Source: Clostridium sp. OM02-18AC
Lineage (GTDB): Bacteria; Bacillota; Clostridia; Lachnospirales; Lachnospiraceae
DNA length: 64,000 bases
Reading direction: 5' to 3'
Assembly: GCF_003481825.1 (NCBI RefSeq)
Contig: NZ_QULW01000001.1
Coordinates: 248,001 to 312,000 of the forward strand
The notes under the pieces are model-generated. The model saw only the letters and a program-made list of their open reading frames with translations. It did no database searches and was not told the origin of the DNA. Positions 52,222-60,908 of this stretch are shown here, piece by piece (the stretch's first letter is position 1; every line of letters starts with the position of its first letter). The position numbers were made by a program, and so were the translations under genes.

Positions 52222-53448
52222 ATGAACTGTTATGAAGAGCTGGTAGCCCGCGGTCTGATCGCCCAGGTTACAAACGAAGAAGAAATCAAAAAAATGGTAA
52301 ACGAAGGAAAAGCAACCTTCTATATCGGTTTTGATCCGACTGCAGACAGTCTGCACGTAGGTCATTTCATGGCACTGTGCTTAATGAAGCGTCTGCAGAT
52401 GGCAGGCAACAAGCCGATCGCCCTCATCGGCGGCGGTACCGGTATGATCGGTGATCCGTCCGGACGTACCGACATGAGAAAGATGATGACTCCGGAGATG
52501 ATCCAGCACAACTGCGACTGTTTCAAAGAGCAGATGAGCCGTTTCATCGACTTTAGCGATGGCAAGGCTCTCATGGTAAACAACGCGGAGTGGCTGTTAA
52601 AATTAAACTATGTAGAGCTGCTGCGTGAAGTTGGTGCCTGCTTCTCCGTTAACAACATGCTGCGTGCAGAGTGCTACAAACAGCGTATGGAGAAAGGCTT
52701 AAGCTTCTTAGAGTTCAACTACATGATCATGCAGAGCTACGACTTCTATATGTTATACCAGAAATACGGCTGCAACATGCAGTTTGGCGGCGATGACCAG
52801 TGGAGCAACATGTTAGGCGGTACCGAGCTGATCCGCCGTAAGCTGGGCAAGGACGCTCACGCAATGACCATTACCCTGCTGTTAAACTCCGAGGGCAAGA
52901 AGATGGGCAAGACCCAGTCTGGCGCCGTATGGTTAGACCCGAACAAGACCACTCCGTTCGAGTTCTACCAGTACTGGAGAAACGTGGCAGATGCCGATGT
53001 ATTAAAGTGTCTGCGTATGCTGACCTTCCTGCCGCTTGAGCAGATCGATGAGATGGACAAGTGGGAGGGCAGCCAGTTAAATACTGCAAAAGAGATCCTG
53101 GCATATGAGCTGACCAAGCTGGTTCACGGCGAGGAAGAGGCTAAGAAAGCACAGACTGCAGCACGTGCACTGTTCAGTGGTCAGGGCAGTCTGGAGAACA
53201 TGCCAAGCTTTACCTTAACCGATGCAGATTTCAACGAGGGAAGCATTGACATTCTGGCAGTTCTGCAGAAATCCGGTCTGGCTCCGACCCGTTCCGAGGC
53301 AAGAAGAAACGTAGAGCAGGGCGGTGTATCCGTAAATGGTGAGCCGGTGAAGGAGATCAAGACAGCCTACACCAAGGCAGACTTTGCAGGTGACGGTATG
53401 GTTGTAAAACGTGGTAAGAAGAAATTCATGAAGGTAACAGCTGAGTAA
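52222..53448 (+). CDS. tyrS: Tyrosyl-tRNA synthetase
   Basis: Charges tRNA-Tyr. 408 residues: class I catalytic domain with the HVGH motif at 45-48 and KMGKT (KMSKS-like; KKMGKTQSG), an alpha-helical anticodon domain and a C-terminal S4 RNA-binding domain (SGLAPTRSEARRNVEQGGVSVNG). ATG 52222 is seven bases from AAAGGAG; ATG 52216 is too close. The T-box leader upstream makes it controlled by uncharged tRNA-Tyr. rsmH follows after two bases. Confidence 0.97.
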   Translation: MNCYEELVARGLIAQVTNEEEIKKMVNEGKATFYIGFDPTADSLHVGHFMALCLMKRLQMAGNKPIALIGGGTGMIGDPSGRTDMRKMMTPEMIQHNCDCFKEQMSRFIDFSDGKALMVNNAEWLLKLNYVELLREVGACFSVNNMLRAECYKQRMEKGLSFLEFNYMIMQSYDFYMLYQKYGCNMQFGGDDQWSNMLGGTELIRRKLGKDAHAMTITLLLNSEGKKMGKTQSGAVWLDPNKTTPFEFYQYWRNVADADVLKCLRMLTFLPLEQIDEMDKWEGSQLNTAKEILAYELTKLVHGEEEAKKAQTAARALFSGQGSLENMPSFTLTDADFNEGSIDILAVLQKSGLAPTRSEARRNVEQGGVSVNGEPVKEIKTAYTKADFAGDGMVVKRGKKKFMKVTAE

Positions 53449-53450
53449 TT

Positions 53451-54533
53451 ATGGAAGAAAATAATCAGAATAGGAATGCGGGGCAGGATTCGCAGACCCC
53501 GCACAAGCGCCGTGTCCGCTATAAGGGCACCCATCCGAGAAGATTTGAGGAAAAATACAAAGAGCTGAACCCGGAAAAATACGCAGATACCATCGAGCAC
53601 GTTATTCAGAAGGGCGGAACACCGGCGGGAATGCACATCTCCATTATGGTGAAAGAGATTTTGGATTTCCTGCAGATCAAGCCGGGCCAGAAGGGCCTCG
53701 ACGCAACGCTTGGCTACGGTGGTCATACCCGTGCCATGTTAGAGCAGCTTCATGGCGAAGGCCATATTTACGGCCTGGACGTAGACCCGATCGAGTCTGT
53801 GAAGACGAAAAAACGTTTGGAGGATCTTGGTTTTGGCGAGAATATTATGACGGTGCGCCAGATGAACTTTGCTGACATTGACCAGATTGCAAAAGAAGTT
53901 GGACCGTTCGATTTCATTCTCGCTGATCTTGGCGTTTCCTCGATGCAGATCGACAACCCGGAGCGTGGCTTTTCCTATAAATTCGACGGACCGCTGGATC
54001 TGCGCTTAAACCCGCAGGCTGGGATCTCTGCGGCAGAGCGGTTAAAAGAAGTTGACCGGGAAGAACTGGCTGGCATGCTGCTGGAAAACTCCGATGAGCC
54101 GTATGCGGAAGAAATCGCACGCTGCATCACCGGAGCTATCCGCAAAGGGGAAAAGGTGGACACGACCACGAAGGTGCGGGAGCTTATTGAACAGGCGCTT
54201 TCCTTTATCCCGGAAAAAGAACGGAAGGAAGCCGTGAAGAAAGCCTGCGCCAGAACCTTCCAGGCCCTGCGCATCGATGTAAACAGCGAGTTTGAGGTGC
54301 TTTACGCATTCCTCGACAAGCTGCCGCATGTGCTGGCACCAGGCGGTCGCGTGGCGATTCTGACCTTCCATTCCGGCGAGGACCGCATGGTAAAGAAATC
54401 GTTTAAGCAGTACCAGAAGGCTGGACTGTACTCCGAAATCGCGGAAGATGTCATCCGGCCGTCCGCAGAAGAATGCGTCCGCAACAGCAGAGCAAGATCC
54501 ACGAAGCTGCGGTGGGCAGTGAAAGCAGATTAA
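53451..54533 (+). CDS. rsmH: RsmH-type 16S rRNA (cytosine-N4) methyltransferase, second copy type
   Basis: SAM-dependent N4 methyltransferase acting on C1402 of 16S rRNA in the family. 360 residues, longer than the usual 310 because of a basic N-terminal extension of about 60 residues (HKRRVRYKGTHPRRFEEKYKE). The SAM motif is GLDATLGYGGHTRAMLEQL, with FDFILADLGVSSMQID and CARTFQALRIDVNSE later, both MraW hallmarks. It is outside the mra/dcw cluster and probably a paralogue. It follows tyrS with almost no gap, so its expression may be tied to the T-box. Confidence 0.88.
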   Translation: MEENNQNRNAGQDSQTPHKRRVRYKGTHPRRFEEKYKELNPEKYADTIEHVIQKGGTPAGMHISIMVKEILDFLQIKPGQKGLDATLGYGGHTRAMLEQLHGEGHIYGLDVDPIESVKTKKRLEDLGFGENIMTVRQMNFADIDQIAKEVGPFDFILADLGVSSMQIDNPERGFSYKFDGPLDLRLNPQAGISAAERLKEVDREELAGMLLENSDEPYAEEIARCITGAIRKGEKVDTTTKVRELIEQALSFIPEKERKEAVKKACARTFQALRIDVNSEFEVLYAFLDKLPHVLAPGGRVAILTFHSGEDRMVKKSFKQYQKAGLYSEIAEDVIRPSAEECVRNSRARSTKLRWAVKAD

Positions 54534-54551
54534 CAATTTAAGTATATGACA

Positions 54552-54591
54552 AGGGCCGTGTGAGTTGCCTTTTGGCAACGCACACGGCCCT
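54552..54591 (+). terminator. Strong bidirectional terminator between rsmH and the DUF362 gene
   Basis: AGGGCCGTGTG (54552-54562) and CACACGGCCCT (54581-54591) pair, and TTGCC/GGCAA stacks inside. It lies between two convergent genes. T-tracts are short on both sides. Confidence 0.75.
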
Positions 54592-54610
54592 ATTAAAGTT
54601 AATCAAATTG

Positions 54611-55741
54611 TTACATTTTGATCAATTCATAATCCCGGCTTCCCAGCCCGATCTTCTCAGCATGCTCCAGGCAGGACTTCCACTCGGACTCCGGTGTGGA
54701 GTTGGTGAAATGGTCGTGGTGGTCATGGAAATTTGGATCTGCGAGATGCTTTGCCAGCTGGCTTCCCGGCATCGGCTGTGCAGCCATGCAGGCATCGACG
54801 CAGGCCTGATCCAGGGCCAGCGGGTCGAAAGAAGCAAACATACCGATGTTTGGCAGGATCGGAACATCGTTTTCGCCGTGGCAGTCACAGTTTGGGGAGA
54901 CATCCACGATCAGGGAAATATGGAAGTTCGGTCTGCCATCCACAACCGCCTTGGTGTACTCTGCCATGCGGCAGTTTAACAGCTCATTCGCATTGTTGTT
55001 GTCGAAGATAATCGCGTCAAAGTTGCAGGCACCCAGACAGCGGCCGCAGCCCACGCAGTTATCCTGATTGACATGCATCTTTTTCGTGGATTCATCGAAT
55101 ACCAGACCGCCGTTGGCGCATTCTTTCTGACAGCGGCGGCAGCCACGGCACAGGCTCTCCTCAATGTGCGGTTTTCCGCTGCAGTGCTGCTCGGTCTTCC
55201 CGGCACGGGAACCGCAGCCCATACCGATATTTTTGATCGTGCCGCCAAAGCCGGTCATCTCATGACCCTTGAAGTGCGTCAGGCTGATAAAAACATCAGC
55301 ATCCATGATGGCACGTCCAATCTTGGCAGCCTTCACATACTCACCGCCCTGAACCGGAACCTCGATATCGTCCGTACCCTTTAAGCCGTCACCAATGATG
55401 ACCGGGCAGCCGACGGAAAGCGGGGTAAAGCCATTCTCCCAGGCACATTCCAGATGCTCCAGGGCATTTTTTCTGCTTCCCGGGTACATGGTGTTGCAGT
55501 CGGTCAGGAAAGGCTTGCCGCCAAGTTCTTTTACGACATCAGCGACTGCTTTGGCGTAATTCGGACGAAGATAGCTGATGTTTCCAAGCTCTCCAAAATG
55601 CATTTTGATGGCAACAAACTTCCCATCCATGTCAAGGTCGGCAATGCCGGCTTTTTTAATGAGCTTTTTTAATTTGGTCGGAAGGCTGTCGCCGAAGGCA
55701 ATGGTATGAAAATCGGTAAAATATACTTTGGATTTTTCCAT
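54611..55741 (-). CDS. DUF362 domain protein with two [4Fe-4S] clusters
   Basis: 376 residues. A DUF362 domain (1-190; KMHFGELGNISYLRPNYA, VGCPVIIGDGLKG, HFKGHEMTGFGGTIKNIGMGC) is followed by two ferredoxin-like clusters (CRGCRRCQKECANG and CVGCGRCLGACNFD). The C-terminal part includes GMFASFDPLALDQACVDACM. It is probably a cytosolic redox protein of unknown substrate. Start at ATG 55741 with AGGAGG before it; the open frame to 55861 is in AT-rich leader. It converges on rsmH. Confidence 0.85.
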   Translation of the reverse strand: MEKSKVYFTDFHTIAFGDSLPTKLKKLIKKAGIADLDMDGKFVAIKMHFGELGNISYLRPNYAKAVADVVKELGGKPFLTDCNTMYPGSRKNALEHLECAWENGFTPLSVGCPVIIGDGLKGTDDIEVPVQGGEYVKAAKIGRAIMDADVFISLTHFKGHEMTGFGGTIKNIGMGCGSRAGKTEQHCSGKPHIEESLCRGCRRCQKECANGGLVFDESTKKMHVNQDNCVGCGRCLGACNFDAIIFDNNNANELLNCRMAEYTKAVVDGRPNFHISLIVDVSPNCDCHGENDVPILPNIGMFASFDPLALDQACVDACMAAQPMPGSQLAKHLADPNFHDHHDHFTNSTPESEWKSCLEHAEKIGLGSRDYELIKM

Positions 55742-55981
55742 GGTTATGTATTCCTCCTGAAGGTAAGTTTTGATCGCATGCATCGTGGCTGCTGTTTGCA
55801 GATTTCTGAAACATATTTTATTATAGCTGCAAAAAAATATCAATAAGAGAAAACTATTCATTGATTTTTTTGTTACTGAAGTGAAAAGCTTATTTCCACT
55901 TTGAAAGGGACAAAGTAGATGTTAGTCTTTCCCTTATTTCCACTTACACTATAGTTGTATTTAGTCTTACACTTTATATAC

Positions 55982-56053
55982 CTGACAGCCATTGCCCAGA
56001 CTATCGGCAAAGACAAGTCTACTGTTGGCAAAGAAATAAAGCTGCACCGTTCA
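55982..56053 (+). pseudogene. Relic of an IS30-type transposase
   Basis: A frame of about 25 residues (LTAIAQTIGKDKSTVGKEIK) matches the N-terminal helix-turn-helix of IS30-family transposases. Nothing else of the element is recognisable. It stands in AT-rich sequence (55,862-55,980 contain no gene). Confidence 0.65.
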
Positions 56054-56076
56054 CTTACACACAAATGTAAGATCTG

Positions 56077-56200
56077 GTGCTGGAACGCTATCCATCGGAG
56101 AAATGGCAGTGCAAGAAGATGGAATGCCTGATTGCTCTGAAGCAATACCGGAATGCCATGACTTATTACGAAACCATAGCGTGGGAATCTGGGCGAAGCT
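56077..56200 (+). pseudogene. Relic of a BTAD/SARP-type regulator domain
   Basis: A frame reads LVLERYPSEKWQCKKMECLI followed by ALKQYRNAMTYYETI, a tetratricopeptide-like helix pair typical of the bacterial transcriptional activator (BTAD) domain in Lachnospiraceae regulators. It is out of frame with what follows and lacks the DNA-binding part. Confidence 0.55.
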
Positions 56201-56248
56201 GCAGCGCGTTTCTGTCTGAGAAGCTGAAGACACACTTATCAGTTTGGA

Positions 56249-56496
56249 GAACGCGATAAAAACCAGTTTATAAAAGACGGCGTATTGGATATGAAACGGG
56301 TCCAGGAAAAATTCATGGTTCATTTTCATGATATTTATGGAAAAGATTCAGACAAATTTGTAGAAGAGAATGGTCGACGTCTGTTTTGCTGTATTTGAAA
56401 CCAATCATCAATGGAACTGGAAATTATTATATTGAGGCACAGACCAGAGATCAGACACGGACGGATGTCATTGTGGATTATTTGGGAAGACAGTAG
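56249..56496 (+). pseudogene. Relic of an AAA-ATPase-like / PD-(D/E)XK protein
   Basis: Two frames can be joined. The first reads QFIKDGVLDMKRVQEKFMVH then FHDIYGKDSDKFVEENGRR and stops near 56398. The second reads LYLKPIINGTGNYYIEAQTR then DQTRTDVIVDYLGRQ to the stop at 56494. Together they match the C-terminal region of the AAA-ATPase-like (DUF1703) proteins with a nuclease-like fold. The ATPase half is lost and a frameshift interrupts the remainder. Confidence 0.65.
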
Positions 56497-56701
56497 GTCA
56501 TAAGTTGCTTGTCACGTTTGCGTAAATAGGAACGGTAATAAATCCTTAAGAGAAACGTCTGCAATAATCAATGGCAATTAAGAAATTTATCTGCTATACT
56601 GTGCGTGTGAAAAGGAAACAGAAGTATTTTGTAACCGAAAACGATGCAGCGGATGAAAATAACACCGCTGAACCATGATTACAGATAAGGAGATAGATCT
56701 T

Positions 56702-57370
56702 ATGAAAAAGAAAAACAATGCAATTACAGCTATTGGTATGGCAGCTCTTATGACAGCAGCAGGTGTTCTGACTGCCATGGCAGCCCAGTCCCCGACCATT
56801 GTAGCCGGAAGTGGTATGAGCCAGAATGAAGCAGCAGGACCGGGAACAGTTGGTGAAAATGCAGCAGCTGAGGAGCAGGCACCAATCTGGGGCACCATCA
56901 TCAGCGTGGATGGCAGCAGCATCGATCTGGACTGCCCGGCAGGCAATGTGTTTGAGGGGGAAGTCATTGTAAATATTTCCGATGATACACTGGTTTTGGA
57001 TGGTGAAAACGGTTATCCAGTGGAATTAAAGGATCTTCAGGCCGGAGAGACGGTGTATGCCTACATCGGCCCGGCTATGGCCATGAGCCTTCCACCGCAG
57101 GCAACCGGCGAGGTTGTCATCGGTAAGATCCCGGCAGACGCGAAGGCACCGGAGTACATTACGGTAAAATCCATGACTGCAAATGCAGACGGAAGCTGGA
57201 GTCTGGTTTCCACGGCCGGAACCGAGTATGCAGTTTCTGCTGACTGCCGCATTCTGCCGTATCTGACCAGACAGATCGTTTCCCTGGAAGATGTGGAGCA
57301 GGGCAGCAACCTGCTGGTATGGAGCGATAGCGAGAACCAGGCACAGAAACTGGTGCTGTTTGCGAGATAG
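56702..57370 (+). CDS. Secreted Ala/Glu-rich hypothetical protein
   Basis: 222 residues with a signal peptide (KKKNNAITAIGMAALMTAAGVLTAMA, cut near AMA-AQ). The mature part begins with a Ser/Ala/Glu-rich linker (to about 60) and then a beta-rich domain (IWGTIISVDGSSIDLDC, VIVNISDDTLVLDG, LKDLQAGETVYAYIGP), similar in style to OB-like secreted domains. AAGGAGATAG precedes the ATG; the frame reaching 56675 has no site. No catalytic motif. It is probably exported to the cell surface or medium. Confidence 0.75.
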   Translation: MKKKNNAITAIGMAALMTAAGVLTAMAAQSPTIVAGSGMSQNEAAGPGTVGENAAAEEQAPIWGTIISVDGSSIDLDCPAGNVFEGEVIVNISDDTLVLDGENGYPVELKDLQAGETVYAYIGPAMAMSLPPQATGEVVIGKIPADAKAPEYITVKSMTANADGSWSLVSTAGTEYAVSADCRILPYLTRQIVSLEDVEQGSNLLVWSDSENQAQKLVLFAR

Positions 57371-57492
57371 TATGATACAAGGATTATAGTAGCATGCAGT
57401 GCGAAACAATCCGGTATCATAGAAGTTAGATTTTTGCTCGTGACTGTGAAGATACGGAACCGTTACAAAGTTAGAAGAACGAGACAGTGAAA

Positions 57493-57540
57493 AAAGCAGT
57501 CCTGCCCGCACAAAACGATGTGGCAGGGCTTGCTTTTATT
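57493..57540 (+). terminator. Terminator after the secreted protein
   Basis: A stem between AAGCAG-CCTGCC (57494-57507) and GGCAGGG-CTTGCTT (57522-57536), followed by TTTTATTG. The loop is about 10-14 bases. Confidence 0.75.
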
Positions 57541-57587
57541 GCATTGCTTATCGAGGAGGCGCCGGTGATTACGGGGAGGGAAAGAAT

Positions 57588-59264
57588 ATGAAAAAAAAGA
57601 AATACGAAGTGTTAAAATATACGGCCGCTGCACTTGTGATCGCAGCAGCAGGTTTTACCGGCGGCTGTGCAAAGAAAGCAATCAGCACAGAACGGATTTC
57701 CGGGGCAGAAAATGTCTCACAGCAGGAAATTACCATAGCGGATTCGGAAACGGAAACTTCTGATACTGGCGCAGACGCATCAGTAACGGAAGATTCGGAT
57801 TCCCTGGGCAATCATTCGGGTGTGCTGCCGTTGGAGATTACCACGGAATACAACAATGACTGGGAGGATAACAAGGCACTGCTTTCCGTAAAAACATCTC
57901 AGGTACATCTTCTGGAGGAAGGGCATGAAGCATTGGAGAAAGCCATAGATGCCCTGAACCAGAAAAATCTGGATGATCAGAATACCTTTTTTCAGGAAAA
58001 TCAGGAGGATGCCAGACAAAGCTATCAGGATAGTCCGGAAATGTTTCAGGACAGTGCCTGGGAGTCCGAGGTGAGCGTGACAGCGCTCCGGACCGATGAA
58101 ACGGTACTGAGTCTGCAGCAGACGGAATACAGCTGGCTCGGCGGCGCGCATCCGAATACCTATTATAAGGGGATTTGTTTTGATACGAAAACCGGAAAAG
58201 AGTTGTCACTGCAGGATATTGCAGCAGATTACGACGGCGTTTACGATAGTGTCTGTCAGAAGCTGAAAGAGGAAAACGATCCTGACATGTTTTTTGAGGG
58301 CTACGAGGATACCGTGAAAGCCATGTTTTACGGCAAAGATCCGGATTACGGCAGTGTGCAGTGGTTTTTGATGAATGACCGGGTAGTGGTCCTGTTTAAC
58401 CAGTACGATATCGCACCTTATGCGGCAGGTCCGATCCGCGTGGAGATTCCGTTTGCAGAACGTGCGGACCTGTTTGAGAAGCAGTATGAGACATCGAAAA
58501 CATCTTATGTCATGCAGATTCAGGAGTACGAGACGCTGGAAGCTGATGGAAACGGAGATGGAAAGAAAGAGGAGATCTCCTACACCGTGGACCGTGATGA
58601 ATACGGGATTGGCGGTGCTATTACCGTAACCTGCGACAGTACCTCTCTCAACACAGAAAAGCTGATCGAGCAGGATTACGGCGCTTCTGGCGGTTATTCC
58701 TCCGAGGGTTACCTGATCCACACTGAGGATGGAAAAACATATCTGTATCTGCAGCATCAGAGTGACAACGATGCCCATTACATCAACGTGTTTGATTTGA
58801 GCAAAGGGACACCAGCTTTTGTGGGTTCCTTAGACAGCAGCTGGTCAGGTTCTCCGATCACCGATCCGGAATGCTTCCCATTGTGGGACCGCATGGATGT
58901 GCTCGGAACTTACAGCGCGTATCGGATCTACCATATCGGAGAGGGTGGACTTCCAAAGACCGATGAGACTGTGTACCGTCTTGGAAATATGTATAAGGAA
59001 TATCCGGTTACGCTGGTATCGACACGGGAACTGGATGTGACGGTTGGAACGGGGACTTTGGCGGACTCCTGGAAGCAGGAAACACTGCCGTCCGGAACGT
59101 CTTACACGATCACCGCTACCGATGGCGAGAGCTTTGTGGAAGCACAGCTTACGGACGGACGCATCTGCCGGATCCCGGTTACGAAAGCAGCAGACGACTG
59201 GGAGTGGAAGATCAACGGAGTCAGCGAAAATGACTGTTTTGAGATGGTACCGTATGTAGGATGA
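57588..59264 (+). CDS. DUF3298/DUF4163 domain lipoprotein
   Basis: 558 residues. A lysine-rich start, a hydrophobic helix and a lipobox (FTGGC, Cys27) show surface anchoring. An acidic Ser/Thr-rich linker follows (30-80). Then come DUF4163 (about 100-200) and DUF3298 (to about 285) with LSLQQTEYSWLGGAHPNTYY and ISLEEIA-like LSLQDIAADYDG, as in PdaC/RsiV-type proteins. A third region (300-558) holds a calcium-like DGNGDGKKEE loop and further beta repeats. It may bind wall glycans. AAGAATATG is close to the start. Function is not proved. Confidence 0.8.
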   Translation: MKKKKYEVLKYTAAALVIAAAGFTGGCAKKAISTERISGAENVSQQEITIADSETETSDTGADASVTEDSDSLGNHSGVLPLEITTEYNNDWEDNKALLSVKTSQVHLLEEGHEALEKAIDALNQKNLDDQNTFFQENQEDARQSYQDSPEMFQDSAWESEVSVTALRTDETVLSLQQTEYSWLGGAHPNTYYKGICFDTKTGKELSLQDIAADYDGVYDSVCQKLKEENDPDMFFEGYEDTVKAMFYGKDPDYGSVQWFLMNDRVVVLFNQYDIAPYAAGPIRVEIPFAERADLFEKQYETSKTSYVMQIQEYETLEADGNGDGKKEEISYTVDRDEYGIGGAITVTCDSTSLNTEKLIEQDYGASGGYSSEGYLIHTEDGKTYLYLQHQSDNDAHYINVFDLSKGTPAFVGSLDSSWSGSPITDPECFPLWDRMDVLGTYSAYRIYHIGEGGLPKTDETVYRLGNMYKEYPVTLVSTRELDVTVGTGTLADSWKQETLPSGTSYTITATDGESFVEAQLTDGRICRIPVTKAADDWEWKINGVSENDCFEMVPYVG

Positions 59265-59296
59265 TGGAAAGACCAAACAAGGAAGGATTTGCGCAA

Positions 59297-60112
59297 ATGA
59301 AAATAAGAGGTGATTTTCACACACACACAACGTACTGCGACGGAAAGAGTACACCCCGTGAGATGGTGGAGGCGGCTTACCGCATGGGGCTTACCGATTT
59401 TGGAATATCCGGCCATGCAGATTATTCGATGTATGAGCCGGGCTTTGGCATGTCTGATGCGATTCTGGCATCTTATAGGCAGGAGCTGCAGAAACTCAAA
59501 GAGGAATATGCCGGGAAACTGAATCTGTATATCGGCATTGAACTGGATGTGCTGGGACCGCGCCAGCAGGCGGATTATGCCATTGGTTCCACCCACAGTG
59601 TATTAAAAAACGGGCAGCTTGTATGTGTGGACGATACGGAGGAAAAGCTGGTACAGGGCGTGGAAACACTCTGGAACGGTGACTGGTACGCGTTTGCGAA
59701 GGATTATTATGAGCTGGAGGGAACCGTATACGATCGTCTGAAGTGTGACTGGGTGGGACATTTTGACCTGCTTACGAAGTTTAATGAAGGATATAAGCAT
59801 TTTGATGAGACGAAGGATGCGTATCTGGAACCGGCACTTGCAGCGATGAAAAAGCTTCACGGGCAGGGACTCCCGTTTGAGATCAATACCGGTGCCATGT
59901 CACGCGGTTACCGGACAGTTCCGTATCCGAACCGGATCTTATTGAAAGAGCTCCATGCCATGGGCGGCCGGATCATGATCAATTCCGACAGCCACAGTGC
60001 CAGTACCATTGCCTATGCCTTCGACATGGCCGGACAGATTGCCTATGAGTGCGGATTCCGGAAGGTGACGGTGTTAAGTCCGGAGGGATTACGGGAAATT
60101 CCATTCAATTAA
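59297..60112 (+). CDS. PHP-domain histidinol-phosphatase family protein
   Basis: A trinuclear-metal phosphatase fold. The PHP motif DFHTHTTYCDGK at the start, GISGHAD, YIGIELDVLG, DWVGHFDLL and the closing INSDSHSASTIAYAF provide the metal-binding His and Asp residues. It may dephosphorylate histidinol phosphate or a related sugar phosphate. ATG 59297, ten bases after AAGGAAGG, is preferred over 59261, which overlaps the preceding stop. It is followed by a bidirectional terminator. Confidence 0.87.
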   Translation: MKIRGDFHTHTTYCDGKSTPREMVEAAYRMGLTDFGISGHADYSMYEPGFGMSDAILASYRQELQKLKEEYAGKLNLYIGIELDVLGPRQQADYAIGSTHSVLKNGQLVCVDDTEEKLVQGVETLWNGDWYAFAKDYYELEGTVYDRLKCDWVGHFDLLTKFNEGYKHFDETKDAYLEPALAAMKKLHGQGLPFEINTGAMSRGYRTVPYPNRILLKELHAMGGRIMINSDSHSASTIAYAFDMAGQIAYECGFRKVTVLSPEGLREIPFN

Positions 60113-60158
60113 AAAGGGGCTGTGAAAAATGATGATCTCATTTTTCACAGCTCCTTTT
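60112..60158. terminator. Perfect bidirectional terminator
   Basis: The 21-base arms (60112-60132 and 60138-60158) pair fully around a five-base loop; A- and T-runs sit on the outside, so it can stop both the PHP gene and the convergent GntR gene. Confidence 0.92.
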
Positions 60159-60162
60159 CCTT

Positions 60163-60879
60163 TTATTCAGACCGTTCGTATCGATAGATAAAGTGAGAAC
60201 CAATATAGTAGGTTTCCGAATACTCAAAACGGCGTCCGTCAGTCAGATGGCCCGGATGGGAAATTTTCAGAAGCGGGATATCGTCGATTTTCAGCCATTT
60301 TTTTTGCTGTGGGGTAGGCAAAACCGCACTGATTGTGCGGGAGCCGTCTGTGGGATCAATGTCATAGTGCTGCGAGATATAATTGTAAAGGGAACCCTCC
60401 AGCATACGAAGATCAAAGTTAGGAAACAGGCTGACAGGAAGGTAGGTGTAGTTGAGAGCCATGATCGTGTCGTCTGCGGTACGAATTCTTATAATAGAAT
60501 GGACCAGCTCATCATCCCCAAGTCCCAGTTCTCTTGCGGCTTCGGGAATTTCAGCGGCCCGATGGATGGAATAAGACACTAAAATAGAGCCTGGAGCTTT
60601 TCCAATCGACCGCATATCATCTGAAAAGCTTCGGGTAAAGTTGGCTTTTTTTGAAATTTGTATAGAACTTACAAAGGTTCCCCTTCCCGGCATGCGGTTT
60701 ATATAGCCTTGCGAAGAAAGCAGATCCAGGGCTTTTCGGGCAGTCATACGGCTGACCTTGTAGCGCTCGCATAGTTCATTTTCTGTTTCAATCTGATCCC
60801 CTGTTTTGAGAGCGCCGCTCTGTATCTGATTAAGAATATCCCGTTCTATTTCTTTATATTTCGGTAACTGCTTTCCCAT
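60163..60879 (-). CDS. GntR family regulator with UTRA domain
   Basis: 238 residues. The N-terminal winged helix (YKEIERDILNQIQSGALKTGDQIETENELCERYKVSRMTARKALDLL) is followed by an effector-binding UTRA domain (about 90-235). UTRA regulators usually respond to a sugar phosphate and control a PTS or catabolic operon. Here the nearest such gene is the PTS IIA 3 kb away, across two insertion sequences. The IS4-like end lies only 30 bases before its start, so it probably lost its original promoter. Confidence 0.9.
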   Translation of the reverse strand: MGKQLPKYKEIERDILNQIQSGALKTGDQIETENELCERYKVSRMTARKALDLLSSQGYINRMPGRGTFVSSIQISKKANFTRSFSDDMRSIGKAPGSILVSYSIHRAAEIPEAARELGLGDDELVHSIIRIRTADDTIMALNYTYLPVSLFPNFDLRMLEGSLYNYISQHYDIDPTDGSRTISAVLPTPQQKKWLKIDDIPLLKISHPGHLTDGRRFEYSETYYIGSHFIYRYERSE

Positions 60880-60908
60880 AAAATCCTCTCCGATTTAAAT
60901 ATATTTAA

